Assembly: GCF_030263935.1 (NCBI RefSeq)
Contig: NZ_CP127162.1
Location: forward strand, 2,861,501 to 2,925,500
DNA length: 64,000 bases
Source: Paenibacillus polygoni
Lineage (GTDB): Bacteria; Bacillota; Bacilli; Paenibacillales; Paenibacillaceae
Reading direction: 5' to 3'
This document shows, piece by piece, positions 16,313 through 24,795 of the stretch. A program made the translations under genes and the position numbers. The notes under the pieces were generated by a model, which did no database searches, had not been told where the DNA came from, and worked only from the letters and a program-made list of their open reading frames with translations. Numbering within the stretch: position 1 is the first letter of the stretch; the number at the start of each line of letters is the position of its first letter.

Positions 16313-17460
16313 TTCACCGCCTCCACTAAGGTCGCAAGACCAATTCCTCCGCCAATACCAAGTGTAGCAAGCCCGCGTTTGTAAGGTTTTCGCAGCATTT
16401 CAGCACATAATCGCGTCATTAAAATAGCGCCGGATGCACCGTAAGGATGACCGATCGCCAGCGAACCACCACCACGATTGACCTTATCCTCTGGAATCTG
16501 AAGCTCTTTTAATGAGGCCAATACTTGTGAAGCAAAAGCTTCATTGAATTCAACGAGATCTATATCCTCCACTGTCAGCTGCTGACGGCTTAACAATTTT
16601 TGGACAGCAGGAACGGGCCCGATCCCTAAGTAATGTGGATCTACCCCTGCCGCCTGCGCATCCACAAAACGTAAGATAGGCTGTAATTTGAGCTCAGTAC
16701 ATTTATCACGGGACATGATAAGAACCAGTGCAGCACCATCATTGATTGGACATGCGTTACCAGCAGTAACCGTACCTTGATCCCGAAAGATAGGCGGTAA
16801 TTTCTGCAATTTCGCAAAACTCGTATTGGCTCTTGGACATTCGTCCGTATCCACCCATTCTCCATTCGACTGAATAGGAACAATCTCCTCATCAAATCTT
16901 CCCAATTGCTGTGAATGTATTGCTTTTTGATGGCTCTTCAAAGCATACTCATCTTGTTCTTCTCTGGATATCTCATACTTTTCAGCTACATTCTCCGCAG
17001 CAACGCCCATATCTGGGTCGCCGTATGCACTTGGAGTGAAAGAGGCCCGCGTATATAGCTGTGGTACGCCCATTAAGGTTTGCGGCTTGGTCATTTTCCA
17101 TGGAGCACGGCTTGTACTTTCGACCCCGCCTGCTAAATATACTTCACCCGCACCACTCTGAACTAGCCTCGCTGCAATATTAATCGCCTCTAAACCGGAA
17201 CCGCACTGCCGATCAATGGTGACACCAGGTACCGTGACAGGAAGCCCCGCTTCGAGTGCAGCTACTCGTGCAATATTACCCCCTGGTCCTACCACATTGC
17301 CAATAATAATGTCATCAATGAGGTCCCTCTGCAAGTTTGTCGCAGATACGATATGCTCAATAAGCGGTGCTAATAAGGACTCCGGTTCCAGCTCACTAAA
17401 AATCCCGCCCATTTTACCGATCGGTGTACGTTTTGCCATGACAACGACAGCCTCTCTCAT
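16309..17460 (-). CDS. thiolase-family acyltransferase lacking the second catalytic cysteine
   Basis: A 383-residue thiolase. The nucleophilic Cys86 is present in DRQCGSGLEA, the GHP motif is in SLAIGHPYGASGA, and NEAFA is intact. The third signature reads GLATLGIGGGIG: Gly368 (codon GGT) replaces the cysteine (usually C-x-G-G-G-x-G) that acts as acid/base in normal thiolases. The enzyme may be slow, inactive in C-C chemistry, or specialised. It overlaps the ligase and the hotdog gene by ATGA. A homologous arrangement, thiolase-like next to acyl-CoA ligase and bioY, exists in the BirA-controlled yhfUTS cluster of B. subtilis. Confidence 0.9.
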   Translation of the reverse strand: MREAVVVMAKRTPIGKMGGIFSELEPESLLAPLIEHIVSATNLQRDLIDDIIIGNVVGPGGNIARVAALEAGLPVTVPGVTIDRQCGSGLEAINIAARLVQSGAGEVYLAGGVESTSRAPWKMTKPQTLMGVPQLYTRASFTPSAYGDPDMGVAAENVAEKYEISREEQDEYALKSHQKAIHSQQLGRFDEEIVPIQSNGEWVDTDECPRANTSFAKLQKLPPIFRDQGTVTAGNACPINDGAALVLIMSRDKCTELKLQPILRFVDAQAAGVDPHYLGIGPVPAVQKLLSRQQLTVEDIDLVEFNEAFASQVLASLKELQIPEDKVNRGGGSLAIGHPYGASGAILMTRLCAEMLRKPYKRGLATLGIGGGIGLATLVEAVK

Positions 17461-18947
17461 ATCATCACTTCTTTCATGTATTCTTTCATCGCATGGCGAG
17501 CGACCTTTCCGCTGCTAGTATAGATGAATTGATCCACTGTAATGAGTTGTTTCGGGGCTTTGTAACTGGCTAAGTACCTGCGGCAATGATTTTTTATTTC
17601 TTCTATGGATAGGTTTTCTTCTCCACTCCATTGTACAAGTGCTGTCACTTGTTCTCCCCAATAGTCATCCGGCAGCCCAAGTACCATTACTTCTTTGATC
17701 GCCGGAATAAGCTTCATAACGGACTCGACTTCCTCAGCAAAAACATTCAGGCCTCCCGATACGATCATATTTTTAGCACGACCGGCCAAATGCAAATATC
17801 CATCCTCATCCTTCGATACATAGTCTCCAAGCATAAGCCATCCTTCACGGAAGATATTTGCCGTTTCGTTAGGTAATCCGTAATACCCTGAAAACATCAT
17901 GTCACTTCGAATATATAGCTGTCCGATCTGTCCCTCAGGCACCTCTTTAAAATGTTCATCGCGAATCGAGATTTCTACGCCTTGAAATGATTTCCCAACC
18001 GAATTCGGTTTATTTTCTGCATATACATCAATATAACTGATATAGCTCGCTTCAGAAGAACCATAAAATTCGTAAAGCTTTGCTCCGCCAAAGATCTCCT
18101 TGGCCCTTTGCTTGGATGCTTCGGACCATTTTCCTCCCGAACTGATCAGGGCTTGCATATGTGCCCTGCCTGGAGTAGCTTCCTTCATCATCGATTCAAT
18201 CATCGTAGGAACAACAAATAAAATCATGTCAGGATTACGTTCGCATAGTTCCAGTACCTTCTTAGGATCAAAATGGTCTACGATATGAAATGTCGCCCCA
18301 CTTACGAGACTCTGTAATAAAGCAAATAACGACAAAGAGTGAACGAAGGGACCTGGTGCCATAATATGTTCCATGTTGTGAAACTCGAAGGCTTCATTTG
18401 TTGCTTCAAAGCTTTTCATCCAAGACAAATGACTACGCATATACCCCTTGGGCACTCCTGTTGTACCTGATGTGAAACCGATAAATAATAATTCGTTCGT
18501 TTCATCCACTTCGGCTGTTGGCTCGAAAGATTCGATCCAATCGTAATACGAGCCCTCATCTTCGGAAGCAATGGTAAGCAGCTGAATCTCGTTATCGCAC
18601 CTAATCAGTTTATTCGCGTATGTTTTCTCCGTAAAAATTATACGAGGATCACATCGCTGTAAAATGGCATTAACCTCTGCCTGACTCCATTTTGGATCTA
18701 GAGGTATAGGCACGCAGCCTGCAAAGATGGCTGCAAGAAAAACTTCCACAAACTGGGTGCGATTCGTAGATAAAATGGCAATCTTATCATGATGGAGACC
18801 CTTCTGTTTGAAACCATGGGCGATTTTTTTGATCCTGGTTACTAATTCAGAGTAAGAAAGACTAGATCCATTATGAGATAAAGCAATTTTATCTGGCTGA
18901 ACCGCTGCATGTCGCAATATCGGCTTTACTATATTCAATTTCATCAC
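17457..18947 (-). CDS. acyl-CoA synthetase / carboxylic acid CoA ligase (AMP-forming)
   Basis: A 496-residue ANL-superfamily enzyme that activates a carboxylic acid with ATP and CoA. Visible motifs are FIGFTSGTTGVPKGYMRSH (P-loop), YEFYGSSEASYIS, GWLMLGDYVSKDEDGYLHLAGR and the C-terminal catalytic lysine in SSGKVARHAMK. It is the second gene of the BirA-box operon, 14 bases after bioY. The length fits medium- to long-chain or dicarboxylic acid ligases. B. subtilis YhfT occupies the same position next to bioY. A pimelate-like or fatty acid substrate is an inference from the regulation. Confidence 0.9.
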   Translation of the reverse strand: MMKLNIVKPILRHAAVQPDKIALSHNGSSLSYSELVTRIKKIAHGFKQKGLHHDKIAILSTNRTQFVEVFLAAIFAGCVPIPLDPKWSQAEVNAILQRCDPRIIFTEKTYANKLIRCDNEIQLLTIASEDEGSYYDWIESFEPTAEVDETNELLFIGFTSGTTGVPKGYMRSHLSWMKSFEATNEAFEFHNMEHIMAPGPFVHSLSLFALLQSLVSGATFHIVDHFDPKKVLELCERNPDMILFVVPTMIESMMKEATPGRAHMQALISSGGKWSEASKQRAKEIFGGAKLYEFYGSSEASYISYIDVYAENKPNSVGKSFQGVEISIRDEHFKEVPEGQIGQLYIRSDMMFSGYYGLPNETANIFREGWLMLGDYVSKDEDGYLHLAGRAKNMIVSGGLNVFAEEVESVMKLIPAIKEVMVLGLPDDYWGEQVTALVQWSGEENLSIEEIKNHCRRYLASYKAPKQLITVDQFIYTSSGKVARHAMKEYMKEVMI

Positions 18948-18960
18948 ACCTATTTATGAC

Positions 18961-19530
18961 TTAAATTTCCGTATTTAAGGATCGATGGACTTTATCTTCA
19001 ATGGGACTGATGGTTTTTAATTGAACTGCAACGATCGCTGCAATGAGTGCTTTGATACAATCTCCTGGTATGAATGCCAGAGCTCCTATAAGGCCAGCCC
19101 AAATTGATGTATTCGTTACGAGCGCCATAACGGGTGCACCAATTAAACTAACAAGCAAGACACCAAAAACAAAATTAATCATAAATAATTTCCATGTTTT
19201 TAGCTTACCCCATACCTTTTCCGTCATAAACCCTATACAGAATGCGGCAATGGGCCAGCTTAGTATGTATCCTGCCCCCGGTCCAATTATAGCAGATAGA
19301 CCTCCCCGGCCGCCGGATAATAATGGTAAACCTAATGAAACTAATACGATAAATAAAATTAAACTAAGTCCAGCCGTTTTCTTTCCTAAAAAACATCCTG
19401 CCAGCATGACACCAAGAGTTTGAGCAGTGATTGGAACAGGAATAAATCCTAAAGGAATGGGTGGAATCAATCCTAATACTCCTATGAACGCTGCAAATAA
19501 TGCGGCAAATACCATTTCTTTTGTCTTCAA
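18961..19530 (-). CDS. bioY: BioY: biotin-specific S component of an ECF transporter
   Basis: A membrane protein of 189 residues with six hydrophobic segments, which captures biotin for uptake. The family blocks LGLIPPIPLGFIPVPITAQTLGVM and IGPGAGYILSWPIAAF are present. The start is TTG at 19530: GGAGGT lies exactly six bases upstream, whereas an upstream ATG at 19551 would put the ribosome binding site inside the gene. It is the first gene of the operon behind the BirA operator and promoter, so biotin should repress it. Confidence 0.94.
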   Translation of the reverse strand: MKTKEMVFAALFAAFIGVLGLIPPIPLGFIPVPITAQTLGVMLAGCFLGKKTAGLSLILFIVLVSLGLPLLSGGRGGLSAIIGPGAGYILSWPIAAFCIGFMTEKVWGKLKTWKLFMINFVFGVLLVSLIGAPVMALVTNTSIWAGLIGALAFIPGDCIKALIAAIVAVQLKTISPIEDKVHRSLNTEI

Positions 19531-19593
19531 GTGAATACCTCCAAGTATCATTGTAAAACGATTATTCTATTAGCGTCGACATCTAATGATAGA

Positions 19594-19622
19594 ATTATAT
19601 CCTCAGATTTTATTATTGTAAA
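19594..19622 (-). promoter_or_regulatory. sigma-A promoter of the bioY operon
   Basis: On the minus strand TTTACA (19617-19622), a 17-base spacer and a perfect TATAAT (19594-19599). The -35 lies inside one arm of the BirA box, so bound BirA would block RNA polymerase. Confidence 0.85.
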
Positions 19623-19649
19623 CTTAAAATTATAATTATAGGTTTACAA
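19616..19649. promoter_or_regulatory. bioO: BirA operator (biotin repressor box)
   Basis: Perfect inverted arms TTGTAAAC (19616-19623) and GTTTACAA (19642-19649) separated by an 18-base AT-rich spacer. This is the known bacterial BirA operator pattern (as in the E. coli bio operator and Bacillus sites). It overlaps the bioY promoter. Confidence 0.9.
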
Positions 19650-19652
19650 TAG

Positions 19653-19676
19653 AAAAAACCACAATCTCTTGTGGTT
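19653..19676 (-). terminator. terminator of the upstream small membrane protein gene
   Basis: Stem AACCACAA / TTGTGGTT with loop TCTC and an A-run at 19653-19658 giving the minus-strand U-tract, a few bases from the BirA box. It insulates the bioY promoter from read-through. Confidence 0.8.
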
Positions 19677-19701
19677 TCGATAAAGGTATCTATTTTCCTA
19701 T

Positions 19702-20088
19702 TTACATTGAAGTTATGCCAGCAGATATTACAAATAACATGAGCAGTAACATGCCTAAGACCATTTGAACAATGGAACAGAGCACAACAAATTTCGAAGA
19801 CATATTAACACCTGCGATCCCAGACATAATTCCCAATATTCCGGCGCTGCCCCAATATAGATCTGCCCATGGATCTGTCAACTTATATAATTGATCTGTT
19901 AAAAAAACAAGTAGAAAACTGATTTGGTAAAGAAATACGATGATCACAAGGATGGAATATATGTACTTTGTTCGTAAGGTGAAACCTGCAAATGTAGGAG
20001 CTAACTTTTTTCTAACCAATCGTACAAACAGAAATGCAAGAATAAGTACGATGAACATGAATAATATAACCAATGAACTAAACGCCAC
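19702..20088 (-). CDS. small integral membrane protein of unknown function
   Basis: A 128-residue protein with four predicted membrane helices (residues about 4-24, 43-64, 78-95 and 100-124) and a basic loop (VRLVRKKLAP) after the first. The start appears to be GTG at 20088, five bases after GGGGGTG. No family was recognised. It is monocistronic, with its own terminator, between the PHP gene and the bioY operon. Confidence 0.72.
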   Translation of the reverse strand: MAFSSLVILFMFIVLILAFLFVRLVRKKLAPTFAGFTLRTKYIYSILVIIVFLYQISFLLVFLTDQLYKLTDPWADLYWGSAGILGIMSGIAGVNMSSKFVVLCSIVQMVLGMLLLMLFVISAGITSM

Positions 20089-20202
20089 ATCAACACCCCC
20101 TCATCATCACTTTAATTTAAATGAAAAATACTTCATTCATTTCAATTATTAACGTTTATACTGTGTTCATAGTTACATAAGTATTTTACTACATATAAAA
20201 AT

Positions 20203-20303
20203 AAAAAAGACTGCAGATCAACTCGTTAAGCTAGTTGATCTGCAGTCTGCCTAATCAAATTCGATTAGGCAAGTTGGTAGACAGCTAACTTACTCTAGTT
20301 AGC
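20203..20303. repeat. array of three adjacent hairpins; the first is the PHP-gene terminator
   Basis: Three perfect stems follow one another: 16 bp with arms AGACTGCAGATCAACT (20208-20223) and its complement (20233-20248); 8 bp GCCTAATC / GATTAGGC (20249-20270); 7 bp GCTAACT / AGTTAGC (20284-20303). An A-run at 20203-20208 makes the first an effective terminator for the minus transcript of the second ECF operon. Why two extra hairpins precede it is unclear. Confidence 0.75.
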
Positions 20304-20324
20304 CTGCCATTTTACTCACCATAT

Positions 20325-21119
20325 TTAGCTGGTGTATACTTCCTCCAGTTCTTCGCGGGAAGGCGGTTCACCTTTTAATTGTTTAAGTACTTTCTTCAGC
20401 ATCACAGATGCTTTGACTTTTATATCAAGTGCTGCGGAGATTTCAATCTCATATCTACGATTCTTAATTGCTTGCTTCAGATCTTCCACCGTATGAATGG
20501 GTTCATTGAAACGATTCACAACGCTTCCATATTGCAGACACTGATGAGTATCGCTACCTGCGACAATGGGAAGACCAAGCTCCTCAGCAAACGGTTCTAA
20601 TTTCTGACGATTCACTTCTACTCCTTGTTTATATAAATCTTTTGCATTGAGATCCAGTGCATCTAATTGAATGAGCAGTTCTCTATTTAATTGATGCAGC
20701 GGAGTTGAATCCCGGAAGGGATGTCCTCCAATTTTTAATAGATGGTACGTATCAGCAAGCTTTAACAGCTGCGCAAATGGGATGAAGTTTTCTTTCGAGG
20801 TATATGGTTCAAGCTCCGTTCGAATGGCCAAGATCTTTTCCTTTTTCCCTATCAGCAGAATATGTCCTGTTTCTCTTATATCGACTTCGATTCCTGGGAA
20901 TACCCGAACCCCATGGGCTTCATAGTAGTGACCATTATAAGGGAAGGCGGAATCAAGTCCTTCATATATCGCTTCATAGTTTTTTGTATTAAAATGTTCG
21001 GTTAATGCTACCGCATCTAACCCGTTCAATTTTGCTTCTTGCATCATTTCGTGAAAATAATCCAGTGAGAAATCGGATTGTTTGGATAGTTTTCCGTGGG
21101 TGTGTAAATCGATTAACAT
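20325..21119 (-). CDS. PHP-domain phosphoesterase
   Basis: A 264-residue metal-dependent phosphoesterase of the PHP superfamily (histidinol-phosphatase/DNA polymerase-associated fold). Metal ligands are visible in DLHTHGK, ALTEHFN, FPGIEVDI, IGGHPF and AGSDTHQ. The substrate is not predictable; it lacks the features of HisK. It is the last gene of the second ECF operon, 35 bases after ecfT, so it may process the imported compound or a phosphorylated derivative (inference). GGAG precedes the ATG. Confidence 0.88.
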   Translation of the reverse strand: MLIDLHTHGKLSKQSDFSLDYFHEMMQEAKLNGLDAVALTEHFNTKNYEAIYEGLDSAFPYNGHYYEAHGVRVFPGIEVDIRETGHILLIGKKEKILAIRTELEPYTSKENFIPFAQLLKLADTYHLLKIGGHPFRDSTPLHQLNRELLIQLDALDLNAKDLYKQGVEVNRQKLEPFAEELGLPIVAGSDTHQCLQYGSVVNRFNEPIHTVEDLKQAIKNRRYEIEISAALDIKVKASVMLKKVLKQLKGEPPSREELEEVYTS

Positions 21120-21154
21120 GTAACTTCATCTCCTTCTAAGTATGTTGATATCAA

Positions 21155-21988
21155 TTAATACAAAATGGATGGGAATTTCAGACCGAACCAGAACAACCAG
21201 ATGATATAAAGAATAGAAAATGCAATAAAATACAAATCTAGCATGCCGAGTTTAAGATAGGATAATCTCATCTTTTTCACCTCACGGTTATTAAGTCCAT
21301 AGGTGAACCCTCGTGTTTCAAGTGCTTCAACCGTGGTTCTGGAACGTTTGGCCGTATTTAACATCAGCGGATAGAAACAAAGCACCGTCAGTCGCAGATA
21401 ATAAATGATGACCCGAATGTAGAGAAAACCAGGCCGATCGGGAGACCTTCCTCTTAGACGGAAAGACAACAGAATTTGATGAAACTCTTCTAATAGAGTA
21501 GGTAGAATGCGGTACCCGTATGACAAACTAAATGAGAATGTATCCGGTACACCGAGAGCGGACAGGCCATCACTTAATTTTTCCGGGTCCATACTTGAAA
21601 ATACAGCGATACTGGCCAGTGAAATCACCGATAACTTCAGCGTTAACGTAAGGAGAGGTAAGAGGGAAGTTAAATCGCCTCCAAACAGCATCGAGAATAA
21701 GAACATCCACCCTACTTGACCGGCCAGTCCTAAACATAATATGAATATAAGGATGGAACTAACCCGAGATAACACCGTCATACCTACCATAAGTACGAAC
21801 ATGCCGATTAGAATCGTCCGGTTATGAATAAACCAGGGAACGATGGCAAAAAACAAATACCAAGATAAAAGCGTACGCGGATCAAGCCGCCCGATAAATG
21901 TGGTGGAATTACCATAAGCCGTACCGAGTAATTCCAGCTTGATTCGTTCTACAGAGATGCGGTCAAGTGTCTTTTTGACGATTTCCAC
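21155..21988 (-). CDS. ECF transporter T component (second system)
   Basis: A 277-residue membrane protein with an EcfT fold and the coupling motifs LSFRLRGRSPDRPG and RTTVEALETRGFTYG near the C-terminus; the second carries the Arg-Gly of the ATPase contact site. The start is GTG at 21988, behind AAGGAGAGG and overlapping the fused ATPase gene by about 40 bases. Sequence differs clearly from the bioY-operon EcfT, so this is a separate, probably dedicated transporter. Confidence 0.87.
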   Translation of the reverse strand: MEIVKKTLDRISVERIKLELLGTAYGNSTTFIGRLDPRTLLSWYLFFAIVPWFIHNRTILIGMFVLMVGMTVLSRVSSILIFILCLGLAGQVGWMFLFSMLFGGDLTSLLPLLTLTLKLSVISLASIAVFSSMDPEKLSDGLSALGVPDTFSFSLSYGYRILPTLLEEFHQILLSFRLRGRSPDRPGFLYIRVIIYYLRLTVLCFYPLMLNTAKRSRTTVEALETRGFTYGLNNREVKKMRLSYLKLGMLDLYFIAFSILYIIWLFWFGLKFPSILY

Positions 21989-23739
21989 GCGGTATCCTCT
22001 CCTTTCCGTTGAGATTGTTCTCTAGGTGTGTAAAACGAAATGAATTCATCCAGCGAGTAACAAATTTTCGGCAATCCGAGACACCGGCTAAGTTCCATGA
22101 GCTGCGTAGGAAGCAGACCCGCTCGTACAAGAAGTCTCTCATCTTCAAAGATCTGTTCCTTCGTACCGTCCGCAATGACAATCCCCTCATGCATCACAAT
22201 GATCCGGCTTGCCCACTCCGCCACAAGCTGCATATCGTGAGTTGCGATAGCGACCGTCTCAACATGTGATTTCAAAGTAGAGAGTACACTGAGCATCTCC
22301 TGCTTTGTTGCAATATCCAAATTTGCTGTTGGTTCATCTAGGAGCATAATGGATGGCTGTATAGCGGCTCCAATCGCTAAAGCTACACGCCGCTGCTGCC
22401 CCCCGCTGAGCAGTCTTGCGTCACGGTCCTTAAGTCCAGTAAGGCGGAAGCTTTCGAGTACGCTCTGAATACGTTCTTCCGCATCCGGCAAACGGTGGGC
22501 ATGAACATAATAACCGACTTCTTTTTCAACAGAGTCCTCAATAAACATCTCTTCGGGGTTCTGATATACATAGGATACATGTCCTGCCATTCGCTCGGGG
22601 CTCATCCCTTTTAGCGAAAATCCATTCACATTCAAGTATCCGCCCGTAGGTTTTACGATTCCTGCGATCAGTTTAAGTAAGGATGATTTCCCTGCACCGT
22701 TATTGCCGATAATCGCCACGGCTTCACCAGAGTGCAAAGTTACATTCACTCCATCCAGTACAGGGTGCATCTTCTTATGAATGGTGCGATATGATAAACG
22801 AACATCTTCTGCCACAACTACTTTTTTTTGAATACTGGGCTCTGTGACCACTGGTGGTTTTTCTATGTTTCCATGAGTCAAGGTTACTTGGCGCGATTGA
22901 AACCACTTTTCTCCTTCTGTGATATGAACCGGAAGTAAAGTCCCGCCTTGTGGTAATGATCCGCGATTCTTCAAATCTAGCCATGCTGCTTGAGTCACTT
23001 GCGGCGGATAGATCCCAAGCCCAAGTAACGTTTCTACCGAGGATAGAGCTTCCCGAGTTGGACGCTTCCAAGCGACCTTTCCTTGATCCATGAGAACAAC
23101 TTCCTTACAATAGTCAGCGATAAATTCGGCATGATGTTCGATGACAACAATGGTTTTTCCGTAATCTTCGTTTAAGCGTTTTAAAATATCATAGATATGC
23201 CTCGCATGCTGCGGATCAAGCTGTGATATCGGCTCATCAATCACTAAAATGTCCGGATCCATAGCAAGCGCTCCCGCAAGTGCGAGCAGATGTTTTTGTC
23301 CGCCGCTGAGTGACCAAATGAATTCATCTTTTACATTAGACAGCCCCATCATCATCAGTGCTTTTTGACCACGAGCTTGATAGTCAGCATAACCGTAGTT
23401 GAGCGGGGTAAAAACGACATCATCAAGTACGGTCGGACGAACCAGTTGATTCTCGAAATCTTGGTATACATATCCTACCTTTCTCGATAGTTCCGCAACA
23501 CTGCTGGTCTCAGACGATTGCCCGCATATGACGGACTCTCCTACGTAATCTCCCGTATAATAATGAGGAATCAGACCATTAAATAGTTTACAAAGCGTGG
23601 ACTTCCCTGAACCGTTACTTCCAATAATCGCTGTGAAATCTCCAGGGTACATTGTTAACGATACATCACTCAATACAGGCTGCTCAGACCCGGGATATGT
23701 AAAAGAAACATGTGATAATTCAATTAAAGGCTCACGCAT
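21949..23739 (-). CDS. ECF transporter ATPase, two ABC domains fused
   Basis: A double ATPase of about 596 residues starting MREPLIELSHVSFTYPG. Domain 1 has GSNGSGKST, LSGGQKHLLALAG and ILVIDEPISQLDP; domain 2 has GNNGAGKSS, LSGGQQRRVALAIG and IMLLDEPTANLD. The ATG at 23739 overlaps the S-component stop by eight bases; an in-frame start at 23826 would lie inside the S gene and is less likely. One polypeptide here replaces the EcfA1/EcfA2 pair, typical of dedicated ECF systems. Confidence 0.92.
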   Translation of the reverse strand: MREPLIELSHVSFTYPGSEQPVLSDVSLTMYPGDFTAIIGSNGSGKSTLCKLFNGLIPHYYTGDYVGESVICGQSSETSSVAELSRKVGYVYQDFENQLVRPTVLDDVVFTPLNYGYADYQARGQKALMMMGLSNVKDEFIWSLSGGQKHLLALAGALAMDPDILVIDEPISQLDPQHARHIYDILKRLNEDYGKTIVVIEHHAEFIADYCKEVVLMDQGKVAWKRPTREALSSVETLLGLGIYPPQVTQAAWLDLKNRGSLPQGGTLLPVHITEGEKWFQSRQVTLTHGNIEKPPVVTEPSIQKKVVVAEDVRLSYRTIHKKMHPVLDGVNVTLHSGEAVAIIGNNGAGKSSLLKLIAGIVKPTGGYLNVNGFSLKGMSPERMAGHVSYVYQNPEEMFIEDSVEKEVGYYVHAHRLPDAEERIQSVLESFRLTGLKDRDARLLSGGQQRRVALAIGAAIQPSIMLLDEPTANLDIATKQEMLSVLSTLKSHVETVAIATHDMQLVAEWASRIIVMHEGIVIADGTKEQIFEDERLLVRAGLLPTQLMELSRCLGLPKICYSLDEFISFYTPREQSQRKGEDTAWKSSKRHLTASL

Positions 23740-24610
23740 TTTTCGTATCCGTCCTGTTTGCAGATTTTGAAGCCTTACTGCGAAGGATAGAAATCGTGAC
23801 GATAGCGATGACAGCAGCTGCTGCAATACTGACCCAGATCAGTGTATTTTCCGAAGATTCGGCAAAAGGAAGCTCCCATTCCCCAAAACTCCATTCCGTC
23901 TCGGACATAACTTCAGCACCCACGGCAAGGAGCGCAAGTACTACGCCCATAATGATAAATTTAGGAGAAAGCCAATTAGACATCTCATACTTTGTATCTT
24001 TGTGGCGCGGTCTCATTCCAAGAAGCGGTTCGATTTTGCCATATAGACGTGGAACTAGATACAGTGTCGGCAGCAGTGCAAACAAAATACCAGAGAATAA
24101 AACATCGTTAAGAAATCCAACACCTTCAATGATTACAATACTTTCAGCTAGCCCTTGAACCGCTTCAAGTTCCTCTACCCCAACCCATACTTTAACCACA
24201 TCGACGATAGAACTCAGCAATTGATGAATAGCGACTCCTGTCATTGCAGCGATCCCAATCTGCCGTTTATTCGTCGGATCAGACACCATTCGGCCAGCTG
24301 TATACATCGCAAGGGAGAAAGTAATGAATTTTTCTACTTCGCCAATTCCTCCGAATTGACCCAGCATCAGCTCACCGAAGATGATTTCTCCAACAGACGC
24401 ACCTACCGCCGCATAAAGAGGATGAAACAGCATACAAAGGGTGAGTGGAATAAATGCAAAATACTCAACAGACAATTCAATCGGTCCCAGCTGGATGCTG
24501 GGTATGAGCTCGGTGAACATGTTAGACAAGCCATACAAGGACATCGACAGTACAAAAATCATCATTTTTTGAGATTGTGTCAGTGTATAGCGTGTAGACA
24601 ACGTACTCAT
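23732..24610 (-). CDS. ECF transporter S component, substrate unknown
   Basis: A 292-residue membrane protein with six or more helices. The N-terminal part (SLYGLSNMFTELIPSIQLGPIELSVEYFAFIPLTL, then PLYAAVGASVGEIIFGE) fits the ECF-S fold, but the C-terminus is longer than usual, with an extra loop (WSFGEWELPFAES) and a final helix followed by a basic tail. I do not recognise the substrate group. AAGGGAGG precedes the ATG. It is the first gene of S-AA-T-PHP and divergent from an RpiR regulator. Confidence 0.83.
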   Translation of the reverse strand: MSTLSTRYTLTQSQKMMIFVLSMSLYGLSNMFTELIPSIQLGPIELSVEYFAFIPLTLCMLFHPLYAAVGASVGEIIFGELMLGQFGGIGEVEKFITFSLAMYTAGRMVSDPTNKRQIGIAAMTGVAIHQLLSSIVDVVKVWVGVEELEAVQGLAESIVIIEGVGFLNDVLFSGILFALLPTLYLVPRLYGKIEPLLGMRPRHKDTKYEMSNWLSPKFIIMGVVLALLAVGAEVMSETEWSFGEWELPFAESSENTLIWVSIAAAAVIAIVTISILRSKASKSANRTDTKNA

Positions 24611-24724
24611 TAATAAAATCCTCCCTTAACATCTCATAATATAATCTCATTATAGGAAGGAGGCATTAACGCAACTTGGTAGTTTTATCAATGCTGTGTT
24701 AACTTTTTTTCATTATTTTTAATG

Positions 24725-24742
24725 ATGTAAAAATATTTACAT
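24725..24742. promoter_or_regulatory. candidate operator between RpiR regulator and ECF operon
   Basis: An inverted repeat ATGTAAA-AATA-TTTACAT (7-bp perfect arms) lies in the 185-base divergent region. It is a plausible site for the neighbouring RpiR-family protein; this is inference from position and symmetry. Confidence 0.45.
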
Positions 24743-24795
24743 GACATTTCACCTGTAAGGTAGAGATATAGAATATTTTGCGGGGTGAAATGAAC

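Noticed and set aside
20203..20303. Hairpin array considered as a CRISPR fragment or transposon end
   Set aside because: The three stems differ in sequence, have no regular spacers, and no cas or transposase genes are near.
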